A stretch of 64,000 nucleotides of DNA from Thiodiazotropha sp037384425. GTDB taxonomy: Bacteria > Pseudomonadota > Gammaproteobacteria > Chromatiales > Chromatiaceae. Of the stretch, positions 9,201 through 17,746 are shown in pieces. The stretch covers positions 1-64,000 of the forward strand of contig JARROA010000003.1 in NCBI GenBank assembly GCA_037384425.1, written 5' to 3'. The notes below the pieces were generated by a model, which was not told where the DNA came from, ran no database searches, and was given only the letters and a program-made list of their open reading frames with translations. Made by a program: the position numbers and the translations under genes. The first letter of the stretch is position 1. Each line of letters opens with the position of its first letter.

Positions 9201-11158
9201 ATGCCGCCGACATGCATGGAACCCGCCGGTCCCTGATGGTCCAGCCGCTCCAGCACGCCCCGCACCTGGGGGTCGCTCAGAAGGTCCCGTCGCAAGGCGC
9301 TGTTGGCCTCGGACTGCCGCCGCTCCCGGTCCCGTTCGTTCTCGCCGGGGCGAAACTCCACGGAGGGCGCCCGCAGCCCCATCATCACCCGTTCGATCGC
9401 CTCGTTGTCGACACTGAAGGTGCCGTTGGCCATCAACACCTGCTGCCGCGCCACACTGAGAGGATCGGCGCCGATTCCCAGCGCCCACTGCCCGAACTGA
9501 TCGGAGTCGGAGGCCGCCTCATGCAGCCGTCCGAGGAAACTCTCTTCGTCGAGTTCGCCGGAGGCCGGGAACTGTGCCAGGGCCTCGAGATCGCCCAGCT
9601 GTTGCAGCCGGGTCTGGGCCAGATCCCGCTGTTCATCGTTGATGTCGGGAGACTCCAGAGCCGCCAGCAGACGGCGTTTCTCCCGCATCAACTGCGCCAC
9701 ACGGGCGACTATCCCGGCGATGGCTTCGGTATCGTCTATCCGTCCCTCGGTGGCGAGACGCAGGCGGGCCATCACCGCCTGCGCCTCGCTGCCGGTCATC
9801 AGGGACTCGACCAGGGTCATCTGATCGTCGCTGAGAAACTCTTCAAGCTGTGAGCGCTGGCTGCGCCACACTCTTCCCCGCTCTTCGGGCGACAGGTCGA
9901 AGAGGGCGTTGAAGACCTCGTCCTCGTCGTCGACAAAGAGCCCCTCGGCGCGCGCGATCAGCTGCACCACCGCCTCGTAGCGATCTGCCGGCTTCATCAG
10001 CAGGCGCGCTTCATACTCCTCCTGCGGATTCATGCCGGCATAGATGGCATTGAGGCGCGACTCTTGGGTCAGCGCCACATCGCGTTCCGCACGGCTGGCA
10101 GCGCGGATCACATCCAGCTGCGCCTGCTCCAGTTCGCGCCCGACCTCGGTGTAGATCTCCAGCCTGTCGAGCAGTGGCAGAATACGCCACAGCAGTCTCA
10201 GCCCCTCCTCCGCTGCCGCCCCATCGCCACCCCCGCCCACACGCATCAACAGCCGGGTCGTTCTCACGGGGGACCCGGCTCCCGGTATCAGCAGACTGGC
10301 AACGGAGAGCGCGTCACCCAGCGCCGAGCGTGAGTTAGCGACGCCGATACGCTGCTGAAACCAGCGCTCCAGCCACACACTGGTCTGCGCATTGACACCC
10401 TGGCGCAGCGTGCGCAGCGCCGATTCCGACCGCCCCCTCAGAAGTTCGACGGCGGTGGCGACCTCGCCCTCCCTGACCGCCGAGCTCAGTTGGACGATAA
10501 CGGACTCGAGCCCAGCTCCAGATTCAGACGCCACGTCCGGTTCGTCGCGCCGCTGAAGCCCGGCGGAGACACCCCGCCGCTGCTGTACCACATGCGCCAA
10601 CTCGTGGGCCAACAGCTCCCGCCCCTGACGTCCGGCAGGATCATAGCGTCCCGGTGCAAAGGCGATGTGATTGCGATAGGTAAAAGCCTGTGCGCCAAGG
10701 GCGCTTGCAGCGACTGCCCCGGCACCCCGGGTGTGCAGGCGCACATCCGAAAAGTCAGCGCCGAAACCGGCCTCGAAGCGGACGCGTTGCAACAAACCCA
10801 GGGGGCTTCCCGATCCCAATCCGGGCAAGGCGACTCGCTTCGACAGTTCACGACCCACAGCGGCAGTGGATCCCTCAGACCCTTTCATGCCCTCTGTGGC
10901 AGCCTTTACACTTCCTTGCCGCAGGGCATCCGGTTGCAACGCCTGACGGGCCATGTTGTCGGCATGTCGCTCTGCGCTGTCACCCCTGTTGCCCGTATTC
11001 AGCCGAGCCTGGATCACCCCTGCATGCAGCAGCTGCTGCATCGCCAGGTTGCCGGCCATCTGAAGCTGAGGTCTCTCCTGATTGACTGATATGGGTGATG
11101 ACCGAGCCTCCGCTCGCTCCTGCCGTTCACTTGCTTTGGTGTAGGTTTTCTCTGCCAT
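6209..11158 (-). CDS. Giant DUF4157 eCIS cargo with possible C-terminal PD-(D/E)xK nuclease
   Basis: 1649 residues. The N-terminus has a DUF4157 domain: FGADFSDVRLHT, AFTYRNHIAF and ELLAHELAHVVQQ with HExxH at H185-H189. Residues ~200-870 are helical and rich in Arg, Glu and Leu. A Gly/Ala-rich hydrophobic zone (~925-1120) has many GxxxG-like pairs, as in the membrane-crossing parts of polymorphic toxins. The last ~140 residues contain RVPDF (D1516), then ELGDVKA (D1537, K1539) 20 residues later, followed by a helix; this spacing resembles a PD-(D/E)xK nuclease core. The start at 11158 (MAEKTYTK) mirrors the MGQTYTQ start of the smaller cargo, although the ribosome site is weak. It lies 19 bases after the AAA+ gene. 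Cargo status is inferred from the domain and position; nuclease activity is a hypothesis. Confidence 0.72.
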   Translation of the reverse strand: MAEKTYTKASERQERAEARSSPISVNQERPQLQMAGNLAMQQLLHAGVIQARLNTGNRGDSAERHADNMARQALQPDALRQGSVKAATEGMKGSEGSTAAVGRELSKRVALPGLGSGSPLGLLQRVRFEAGFGADFSDVRLHTRGAGAVAASALGAQAFTYRNHIAFAPGRYDPAGRQGRELLAHELAHVVQQRRGVSAGLQRRDEPDVASESGAGLESVIVQLSSAVREGEVATAVELLRGRSESALRTLRQGVNAQTSVWLERWFQQRIGVANSRSALGDALSVASLLIPGAGSPVRTTRLLMRVGGGGDGAAAEEGLRLLWRILPLLDRLEIYTEVGRELEQAQLDVIRAASRAERDVALTQESRLNAIYAGMNPQEEYEARLLMKPADRYEAVVQLIARAEGLFVDDEDEVFNALFDLSPEERGRVWRSQRSQLEEFLSDDQMTLVESLMTGSEAQAVMARLRLATEGRIDDTEAIAGIVARVAQLMREKRRLLAALESPDINDEQRDLAQTRLQQLGDLEALAQFPASGELDEESFLGRLHEAASDSDQFGQWALGIGADPLSVARQQVLMANGTFSVDNEAIERVMMGLRAPSVEFRPGENERDRERRQSEANSALRRDLLSDPQVRGVLERLDHQGPAGSMHVGGIERLAEADPFREVMFQFGDAVHRPDYGEMFRLALVISRREDWRERFHALSREPWNTFAWVHGEPREIVLEIINTRRMPTESLLAYTGDIRVLRVALGQLDEQRRGQLRLGYLLNRERRDPSTLNPDELSALRAFNEFERQVRSSQALGVFDLDTEQAMGLVDREGVEDVLDAALGSEPTADEFETAEGRYRAAALLFQRMQARIDLERGLVSGFTETDETMVAAAREFAALWEQTRSRGTLTAVELAAMIALYDRFEHRSEEFTEASNTISEIAGIVAATAAGIIVVAATGGTATPGVIAAAAAAGAGARVVTREMFGADYYEAISSEGARDALLGAIDGALVVVGSSLAAKGTQMLGLGGRGLLSGAAEAGTTAVEQGAQSLGRRVATGAVREALDGLFSGVVSEGIAALTDERTWRRGVWQGLVRAGQAALVGGLTGMATGGVLGGAMPVLGRAGRRLVGGLFGESLDQVAERLGASETLDAARRASHAGDYEETRRLFHQLEDQLEPHQAERLWRELAEGFEGHAMAEVTTGITEHHLSVCDAARGICLCSNPPCQPLRRILTQFERHITAGGETTPQVTEALGRARSALSEAEAALPPGGGLPPPNKVEAAVASLEHLARVADVEDVALRGLGEAVSKARFQDVFPMEGLTIDQVRADPHLRRIFDEGYTTQPRLQRKSGRMASFPRLLLDEGGTLRVVGDIVRPPRLQLEAQQLATKAALETHLADNSQAFRRYRDALLRERVPGRNGQTARELIDEQLEILRRQATESLAADRPVYLDNLRHSFHENTRDAVLDWIFAGGEMAQAHRRFLSFTRDLNPAYLGSFGERFYLRLRGAQGEAMLQHPRLLDSPGDVDRVPDFAHRPPPSEDLVVTRPGELGDVKATAHGLEGRDIEQIGDMLESFRRNNGVARALIGDQIQNFEHFRLVFLNPDGALGSLNQLQSWFQRYGYFSIEVFDLNGVSHHITRAQWRGAGRSRAGLEALLRGLTGSGP

Positions 11159-11177
11159 GGTCTGTCGCAAAACGGAC

Positions 11178-13334
11178 TCAGCGTGAGACTTGAGCGAGCA
11201 GCGGATAGTAGTGCTTGAACTCGTTCGCACTCGGCATCTTGCCCTGCTTGATCAACTGCCGGGCGGTGGCCTGCAGCAGGGACTGCATGCCGACCGGCGT
11301 ACCTTCCCGCGCGGAGAGAAAGGCCGCCGACAGGACGATGTTCTTGATATCGCCGCCTGCGAGGCGGAACTGGCGCGCCAGGAAAGCGAGATCCACATCC
11401 CCATCAAGTGGCAACTCGGGCGGCAGCATGCCACGCCAGAGCCGTTGGCGATGGGCCTCGTCGGGCAGTGGAAACTCCACCACGTAGTGCATGCGACGGG
11501 AGAACGCCTGATCGATGTTCTTGCTCAGATTGGAGGCAAGAATCACTACCCCGTCGTACTCCTCCATCTTCTGCAGCAGATAGGCGACTTCGATGTTGGC
11601 ATAGCGGTCGTGGGCATCCTTCACCTCGGAGCGTTTGCCGAACAGGGCGTCCGCCTCGTCGAAGAAGAGGATGGCGTTGGAGGCGTGGGCGGTGCGAAAG
11701 ATCTGATCCAGGTTCTTTTCGGTCTCGCCGATGTACTTGCTGACGATACCTGATAGGTCGATGCGGAAAAGCTCTAGCCCCAGTTCCCCCGCCAGCACCG
11801 AGGCGGTCATGGTCTTGCCGGTGCCCGAGGCTCCGGAGAAAAGCACCTTGAGCCCACCTGCCCCGCCGAAACGACGACCTAAACCCCACTCCTCGTAGAC
11901 CCGATGGCGATGGGAGATCGCCGAGGCAAGCTCCTCCACCTGCTGCAGGACCACCGGCGGCAGTACCAGATCCTGCCAGCTGTAGCTCTGGGGTAGCTTC
12001 ACCGCCAACCGACCCAGCTGGGCACTGGACCGGTTGCGGGCTGCCTCGAACAGCAGTTCGTCATCGACACGCCCGTCACCATTGCCACCCCTCAGCAGAC
12101 GCATCCTGGCGCTCCACTCGGCCGCTTCGGAGATCTGTCCAGGCGTCAACTGGAAACGTTCTGCAACCGTCTGCAACCGGGAAGGTTCGACGGAGAGACC
12201 GCGCTGTTCCAGCTGTTGCCGCCACAACCGATGCCTGGCGCTGGGATCGGGAGGTTCCAGTTCGAAGGCGAGCAACTTCCCAGCCGGCAGCAGGCGCCCC
12301 CAGACCAGGCCGGGCGTACCAGAGAAGCAGATCCGTGGACTCGCCGCCTGCAGCTCGGCAATGAGACGAAAGGCGATAGTGGACGGCTCGCCATCCCGTT
12401 CGAAGAGCCGCTCCAGCGGAGAGATAAAGAGCAGCGCGCCGGTCAGGCGCTGCAATAGCAAAATTTCCCGCAACCCTTCGACAAAGGAGCCATCCTGCAG
12501 CGCCAGCGCCAGATCGATCTCCAGCAGGGGGAGATTGAGGCGCTGGGCAATGGTCCGAGCACCCTCACGACGGCCACTGCCTGCGGCACCCTGCAGCAGC
12601 AGCCAGGGGATCTGCTCCTGGGGTGAGGTGGTCAACAGCTGCGGCAAACGCTGCAGCGTCTCCGCCATTCGGCTCTCCCCCACTACCGCCACCGCTGTTT
12701 CAAAGCGGACATAATCGGGAAGGCGGCCGCCGCCGGGCAGGCCCAGTAGGTAGTCGGCCACCAGTGGAGTCAGCGCAAACCCCTGACCGAGCCAGGCCAG
12801 CTCCTCGCTGGCGGCAGAGGGGGGACGCAGCAGCCCCTTCCCGTAGAGGGTATTACGCGGCAGTAGGGCTTGGCGCAGCTCCCGTCGTTGCCGCTCGCCT
12901 TCACCGAAAAGACGGAGCGCCAGGTCATGGGTCGGGCGCTTGCGGGAGACGTCGTTGTTGAGGTAGGCGTAGAGAGTCTCATACTTGGTATCCAGCTCCG
13001 GCGCCAGCGCCAGCAGTAGCACCTTCTCCTCAGTGGTGGAGAGTCCGCCGGCGGTGATCAGCCGCTGCCAGGCGTTCTCCTCCCCATCCCCGTCACGACA
13101 AAGACGAAACTCCAGTTCGGCCTTGCGCGCCAGCGAGGCCAGCGTATCGGGATCGACTTCACCCAGATTGTCGCGCAGCAGATCGTCGACCTGGCGGTCG
13201 CTTACATAGAGACCGCGAAACTCGTCCAGGGAGAGCTGATAGCGCGCCCGCAGACGCAGGATCTCACGATGCAGCAAGAGGTCTAGCCAGGCCAGTCTCT
13301 GCAGGTAGGGGGATCGCCTTTCCATTCCTGTCAT
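11178..13334 (-). CDS. eCIS AAA+ ATPase (Afp15/Pvc15-like)
   Basis: 718 residues. The C-terminal third holds one full AAA+ module: GASGTGKT (Walker A, ~residue 500), the SKYIGETEKNLDQIF segment with the conserved pore/Glu region, FFDEADALFG (Walker B) and ILASNLSKNIDQAFSRR with sensor 1 and the paired arginine fingers. A degenerate ATPase-like domain precedes it (LLLQGAAGSGRREG near residues 235-250). Afp15-type ATPases are conserved eCIS components thought to act in particle assembly or cargo loading. The ATG at 13334 overlaps the tape-measure gene stop as ATGA; an ATG three codons later is also possible. Family identity is firm; its exact step is not shown by the sequence. Confidence 0.9.
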   Translation of the reverse strand: MTGMERRSPYLQRLAWLDLLLHREILRLRARYQLSLDEFRGLYVSDRQVDDLLRDNLGEVDPDTLASLARKAELEFRLCRDGDGEENAWQRLITAGGLSTTEEKVLLLALAPELDTKYETLYAYLNNDVSRKRPTHDLALRLFGEGERQRRELRQALLPRNTLYGKGLLRPPSAASEELAWLGQGFALTPLVADYLLGLPGGGRLPDYVRFETAVAVVGESRMAETLQRLPQLLTTSPQEQIPWLLLQGAAGSGRREGARTIAQRLNLPLLEIDLALALQDGSFVEGLREILLLQRLTGALLFISPLERLFERDGEPSTIAFRLIAELQAASPRICFSGTPGLVWGRLLPAGKLLAFELEPPDPSARHRLWRQQLEQRGLSVEPSRLQTVAERFQLTPGQISEAAEWSARMRLLRGGNGDGRVDDELLFEAARNRSSAQLGRLAVKLPQSYSWQDLVLPPVVLQQVEELASAISHRHRVYEEWGLGRRFGGAGGLKVLFSGASGTGKTMTASVLAGELGLELFRIDLSGIVSKYIGETEKNLDQIFRTAHASNAILFFDEADALFGKRSEVKDAHDRYANIEVAYLLQKMEEYDGVVILASNLSKNIDQAFSRRMHYVVEFPLPDEAHRQRLWRGMLPPELPLDGDVDLAFLARQFRLAGGDIKNIVLSAAFLSAREGTPVGMQSLLQATARQLIKQGKMPSANEFKHYYPLLAQVSR

Positions 13335-15289
13335 CCTGACTGATGGAGCTCGAACTCCAGATCCGGCAGCCAGCTCAGCCGGTAGCGACCACGCGCCAGA
13401 CCGGTCATCCCCAGCACCAGCTGCAGGGGTGGACGGCCCAGCTGAACAATCCGCTGCGCATCCTCCCCCTCGCACCGGGCAGCAAGTTCGAGAAAGTTTC
13501 TGTACAGGTAGGGCAGACTGACACGCGAGAACCCAGGGAGCCGTCTCGCCAGCGTGCGCAACAGGCCATGGGCGAAGAGATTGAAGGTCAAATCGACCTG
13601 ACGCGGTCCGCGGAAGGCGGGAGGCAGGCTCAGATAACCTATCTCATCGGACAGACGGTCGAGCCGGGCCAGGGTCTCGGCGATGGGATCGGTCGGCGGA
13701 TCTTGAGCTGATAGCCCGTCCCAAGCGCTCAGTTCCAGTGCTCCCCAGGATTGATCGCTCAACGAGGATAGCCGGGGATCGAGCAGCAGCCGCTTCAGCG
13801 GAAGGCTGTCGAGCCAGTCGAAACGCTCTCGCAGCGCCGCCATCCGGTCGCTTCGAAAACCGCTAACCCCGAGCCATCCACCCGCGCTGTCGATCAGCAA
13901 CGCCACCGGACCACCCTGACGGCGCACCGAGGCCAACACCGCCGTTTCGGAACCGGCGATCCCCGAGGAGAACTGCCAAGCGTGCAGCAACCCTGTCGCT
14001 CTCTGCAGCTGAGTAGTGGTCAGCCCTTCCTGCCAGCGGCTCAGCACCTTCGGCGTTACCGCCGGCGGGATACCGAGCAGCGTCCTCAGCAAAGGATCGA
14101 AAAAGAGGGCGCCTGCCCTCGGCTGTCCCAATGCCTTCATCACCAACAAAAGCCGCAGCAGGCAGGTGGAATCACCTGCTTGCGGATCTGGCCAACCTTC
14201 CGTGATCTCCTCCAAGGGCAGTGTATCGAGCAATGGCAGCAACAGAAATAGGCCCCCATGCCGGGTATGGACCCTGGGCACGGCGTCGCTCTCTGACGGG
14301 GTCTCCTGCCAGCCGGACGTGCTGCGTCGGACCACCCAGTGGACCAGGGCCTGCAGAGACGATGCCTCGACCTGTAACAGCGGCAACCAGCGGGCGGCTT
14401 CGCTGCCGAGCTTGCGATAGAGCTCTACCTGATTGCCGGACCTGAGATGATGCAGGATCTGTTCACCCTCAAGCGCATCCCTCCTGGTGAGAAAAACCAG
14501 CAACCTGGCCACCGCCTCCAGCAGCGGCACCAGCCAGGCTCCGCGGAGGCCTTCATCTTGGCCGAGTAGATCGAGCATGACTCTGAGGGCGAGACGAGAT
14601 GACGAAGTGGTATCGAACAGCAGTTCAGGCCGACGTTGCAGGCAGGCGGTCACCCCATTCAGCAGGAGAGCCGGGGCCGCTTCACCGACGGTTCCAGCGA
14701 GGCCCGTCGATATCCGGGCCGCATCCTGATCATTGAGCACGGCCAGAAGGTCGTCCCGGTCGGATTCCGACATCCTCCCCAGCACGGCGCGGATATCAGC
14801 CTCCCCGTCACACAGCAACGTACGCGCCGCAGCGGAGAGAGGAAGCATGCGTAGCCCCTCGAAACGGCGGTAGTACCATCTGCCCCAGGCATCTCCGCGC
14901 AACAGGTCCCGCAGAAAGCAGGCGTGATAGGCACTGATGTCGTCAAACTGGACCACCCCCTCGCCACTGCCTGCGCTGATTGTGACAGCCAGTTCCTGCA
15001 GGATGCCGCGGGTCCACTGGCCGATCAGCTGCCGGGGATCGTTGTCGACATTGAGCAGCAGGTCGAGTTCCAGTCTTTGGATCAGAACGATCCGCTGCTC
15101 CCGGCTCCAGCCCTGTAGGGTGTGGGCCAGCGCTCCGGGGAGGTCGCGCTCGACCAGCTCATCCAGCTGCTGACGCAGGGCATCCGGATCCGGATGATCC
15201 GCCGCCACCAGATAGTGGGTCTCGAGCCGTCCGATAGATAGGGATCCGGTCAGAGCGGCCCCTCCGACCCTTGAGTTCGTCTCAGCCAC
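13331..15289 (-). CDS. Contractile injection system tape-measure-like protein (CIS_TMP, Afp14-like)
   Basis: 652 residues, mainly helical and Leu-rich. The beginning LSIGRLETHYLVAAD and the later HTRHGGLFLLLPLLDTL match the pattern of the CIS_TMP family (Afp14-like), whose length is thought to set tube length. It lies directly upstream of the AAA+ gene, as in other eCIS loci, and overlaps it by ATGA. I chose the GTG at 15289, whose reading frame overlaps the previous stop (GTGGCTGA) and suggests coupling; an ATG at 15358 would add 23 residues lying over the small upstream gene. No membrane segment or signal peptide is evident. The assignment relies on remembered motifs and gene order. Confidence 0.7.
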   Translation of the reverse strand: MAETNSRVGGAALTGSLSIGRLETHYLVAADHPDPDALRQQLDELVERDLPGALAHTLQGWSREQRIVLIQRLELDLLLNVDNDPRQLIGQWTRGILQELAVTISAGSGEGVVQFDDISAYHACFLRDLLRGDAWGRWYYRRFEGLRMLPLSAAARTLLCDGEADIRAVLGRMSESDRDDLLAVLNDQDAARISTGLAGTVGEAAPALLLNGVTACLQRRPELLFDTTSSSRLALRVMLDLLGQDEGLRGAWLVPLLEAVARLLVFLTRRDALEGEQILHHLRSGNQVELYRKLGSEAARWLPLLQVEASSLQALVHWVVRRSTSGWQETPSESDAVPRVHTRHGGLFLLLPLLDTLPLEEITEGWPDPQAGDSTCLLRLLLVMKALGQPRAGALFFDPLLRTLLGIPPAVTPKVLSRWQEGLTTTQLQRATGLLHAWQFSSGIAGSETAVLASVRRQGGPVALLIDSAGGWLGVSGFRSDRMAALRERFDWLDSLPLKRLLLDPRLSSLSDQSWGALELSAWDGLSAQDPPTDPIAETLARLDRLSDEIGYLSLPPAFRGPRQVDLTFNLFAHGLLRTLARRLPGFSRVSLPYLYRNFLELAARCEGEDAQRIVQLGRPPLQLVLGMTGLARGRYRLSWLPDLEFELHQSG

Positions 15290-15506
15290 GGGCAGCCCGG
15301 GTGGAGTCGTCCGACCCGGCAGGATCGGCCGCCACCCCCTCGGTGCGGCATAGCCCATCCAGCACCTGAATCGCGCCCTGGATGCGGAGCAGGGTCTCGC
15401 TCAGCTGTTCCCGTTCCCGTTCCAACCGGGCAAGTCGGCCGTAGCCTCGCTCCAGCTCCAGCCGCAGCTCATGCAGGCGTGACTCGATTTGGGATCTGTT
15501 CACCAT
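15282..15506 (-). CDS. Small coiled-coil protein in the eCIS operon
   Basis: 74 residues. Nearly the whole protein is one predicted coiled coil (ESRLHELRLELERGYGRLAR, then further heptads), ending in a polar Asp/Ser/Thr tail. GGAGGTG precedes the ATG at 15506. It sits 14 bases after the fibre-like gene and overlaps the tape-measure gene, so it is translated within the eCIS operon. It could be an assembly chaperone or a structural staple for the neighbouring fibre or tape-measure protein. No family is recognised. Confidence 0.62.
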   Translation of the reverse strand: MVNRSQIESRLHELRLELERGYGRLARLEREREQLSETLLRIQGAIQVLDGLCRTEGVAADPAGSDDSTRAARG

Positions 15507-15520
15507 GGTGTTCACCTCCA

Positions 15521-17731
15521 TCAACGGGGTACCAACAGGTAGTTGGCGGAACCGTTGCGCCACACCCCGTTGCGGGGATTGTCGTTCCAGTATTTGAATT
15601 TGTAGCGGGCGGTAATCCGCCAGCTGCTGGCCCCGTTGACGGCAGCTGAGCACTCGATCTTCAGCAGGGCATTGTCGGCCTCGGAGTTCGGCTCGTCCTC
15701 CCCCATCACCCGGGGCGACACGAAAATGTTCCAGTCGCTGGTGGTACCCCAGGGCGCATTGACAATCCCGTTGTGAGAGACCGAGCCCGAATGGGTCAGT
15801 ACCTGTCCCTTGCGCAGGATGCGGCCGTCCACGTCGAGCGCCGCCTGGGGTGTCTCGGTGCCGATGCCGATGTTGCCGCGCCGTCCGCAGATCAGTGCCT
15901 CGTACTCGGGGCTCTCCTCGTTGTCACTGAGCGGGCTTTCACGAAAACGGATGACGCCGCCGGCATCATTCATGTCGTAGAAGTTGAGGCTGGGGCTGTT
16001 GTTCTGATAGCCGCTCCAGATGCGGCCGCTGTCGCTGCCGAGACCGACGCTGAAGCCACCGTTGAGCGAACGCCGCACATCCAGTGCATAGGCGGGCGTA
16101 GCGGTGCCTATGCCGACCTGGCCGCCGATGCGTTCGCAGGCGAGGATCGGATCGGTTTCGGCTGAGGCGATGCGCAGGGTGTTGCCATCCGTGTCGTGGA
16201 TGATGCGGAACCAACGGCTGCCGGTGCCGGCGTCGTCCTCGAAGGCGATGCGCGAGGACTGGGTGTCGGCGTCGGGACCGCGCAGGCTGAACGAGACTGA
16301 AGTGCTGGCGTCGCCCAACTGCAGATCGTGGTCGGGTGCGGTGGCACCGATACCGACACGACCGTTCTGTTTGACGATCAGGCGTGTCTCGCCGCTGCCG
16401 GCGTTGACCGTGTCGATCACCAGCCCCTCGATATTGGCCGTATCGTCGTAGTAGATGTCGGCCCCGTCCTGATCACTCTGGCGCAGGGCGAGCCGGCCGG
16501 AAGGGGCGCCGATGCCATCGACCTCCAGCAGCAGGGTCGGATCGTCATCGCCCTGGATGTGCAGCAGCTCGGCCGGCTGCTCCAGGCCTATCCCCACCAA
16601 GCCGTTGTCGAGCACGCTGAAGCGGGTGCGCAGGGGATCCCCATCCGCCTCCCCGGCCGGTCCGACAGCCAGACGGTTCTCACCATCCTCCGCCGCGCCG
16701 ATCACCAGCTGCAAGTCGCGGCCTCCGGGACCGGGGGTGTTGTCCTCCACCCGTTGCAGCAGCAAGGGCTCGCGATCCCCGTTGCTGTCGCGAAAATCGA
16801 TGCGGGTTCCGAACAGCTTGAGGTCACCCAGGGCGCGCAGGTTGCCCTCCACCCAGACCAGATCGACCGGACTCAGTCGCTCATCCTGCAGTACCAGGTC
16901 GCGATCGCTGCCGGTATCAAGCATCTGGGCTTCACAGGCGGCGCTGTAGCTGCCGCTGGTGGGAGGTGTGGTGGTGCGGTCGCGCAGGCGAATCAGGCCG
17001 TGCGCCGCATGGATGGTCTCCGCCACCACGCCCGCGTAGACACGTTCGCTGCGGCTGCGCTTGAGGGTCGACTCATCGGTGGTCTCCATGAAGCGGCCGG
17101 CAGAGCCCGCCACGCCCGGCTCCCAGGTAACATAACCCAGAGGGACCAGCCAACGCGCCATCCCGCTCTCGTCGGGCAGCTGCTGGAAAGGGATCGACTC
17201 GTCACACAGCAGGGGCTCAGAACTGTCGAAGTGGAGCAGCGCCTCCATGGCATCCACCGCCTCCCCCGCCAGGGAGAGCTTGCTGTGCTGAGCGGCATGG
17301 TTCATCTCCCCAACCACCGGCTCGAAGCTCTCCACCAGCCGGGCGAAGTCGTCATTGCCTTCGCAGGTCTCGAAACCGGCGGCGGCAGGGGTCGTCTCCT
17401 TCTCCCGGTAGCGCAGCCAGACCTTGACCGCCCCTTTCGTGGTGATCGCCTTCAACAGGTCGGGCGGCACCTGATAGGGGGCCAACACCACCAGCGGACG
17501 GCCGAACCCGTCCCAGGCGAAACCTGGCTGGATATAGACATCGACTTCGCCGCCACCGGCGGTGCTCTCCACCTCCATCAGCTGAAGCCCCACCGCGATA
17601 CCCCAGGTGTGCCCCCCCAGGCGGTCCCGCGCCGACTGCTCGCGGTAGTAGCTTACCAGGGCCTGCAGATCCTCCGCCCCCAGGTACTGCCCCTCGTAGA
17701 ACTGCGGACGTTCCGCGCCTATCGTCGACAT
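15521..17731 (-). CDS. eCIS appendage paralog with tail-fibre-like repeats
   Basis: 736 residues. The N-terminus (PQFYEGQYLGAEDLQALVSY, later HTWGIAVGLQL and VWLRYREKE) is shared in outline with the next two genes upstream. The C-terminal half contains repeats of the form VGIG-x-x-x-P-x-x-x-L-x-x (LVGIGLEQPAELLHI, RVGIGATAPDHDLQL, QVGIGTATPAYALDV, NIGIGTETPQAALDV), a pattern common in phage tail fibres and surface-binding proteins. No S74 peptidase is seen at the end, which instead finishes in an aromatic beta segment. Best reading: a baseplate-attached fibre or receptor-binding protein at the Afp13 position. GGAGG lies 8 bases before the ATG. The target is unknown. Confidence 0.68.
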   Translation of the reverse strand: MSTIGAERPQFYEGQYLGAEDLQALVSYYREQSARDRLGGHTWGIAVGLQLMEVESTAGGGEVDVYIQPGFAWDGFGRPLVVLAPYQVPPDLLKAITTKGAVKVWLRYREKETTPAAAGFETCEGNDDFARLVESFEPVVGEMNHAAQHSKLSLAGEAVDAMEALLHFDSSEPLLCDESIPFQQLPDESGMARWLVPLGYVTWEPGVAGSAGRFMETTDESTLKRSRSERVYAGVVAETIHAAHGLIRLRDRTTTPPTSGSYSAACEAQMLDTGSDRDLVLQDERLSPVDLVWVEGNLRALGDLKLFGTRIDFRDSNGDREPLLLQRVEDNTPGPGGRDLQLVIGAAEDGENRLAVGPAGEADGDPLRTRFSVLDNGLVGIGLEQPAELLHIQGDDDPTLLLEVDGIGAPSGRLALRQSDQDGADIYYDDTANIEGLVIDTVNAGSGETRLIVKQNGRVGIGATAPDHDLQLGDASTSVSFSLRGPDADTQSSRIAFEDDAGTGSRWFRIIHDTDGNTLRIASAETDPILACERIGGQVGIGTATPAYALDVRRSLNGGFSVGLGSDSGRIWSGYQNNSPSLNFYDMNDAGGVIRFRESPLSDNEESPEYEALICGRRGNIGIGTETPQAALDVDGRILRKGQVLTHSGSVSHNGIVNAPWGTTSDWNIFVSPRVMGEDEPNSEADNALLKIECSAAVNGASSWRITARYKFKYWNDNPRNGVWRNGSANYLLVPR

Positions 17732-17746
17732 GGCATACCTCCTCGC

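Noticed and set aside
6767..9853. 1028-aa open frame antisense to the giant cargo gene
   Set aside because: It mirrors the GC-rich coding strand opposite and has no domain or ribosome site.
3039..11158. DUF4157 HExxH motifs as proof of active proteases
   Set aside because: The motif is present, but DUF4157 in eCIS cargo is better known as a loading or core domain; activity cannot be claimed.
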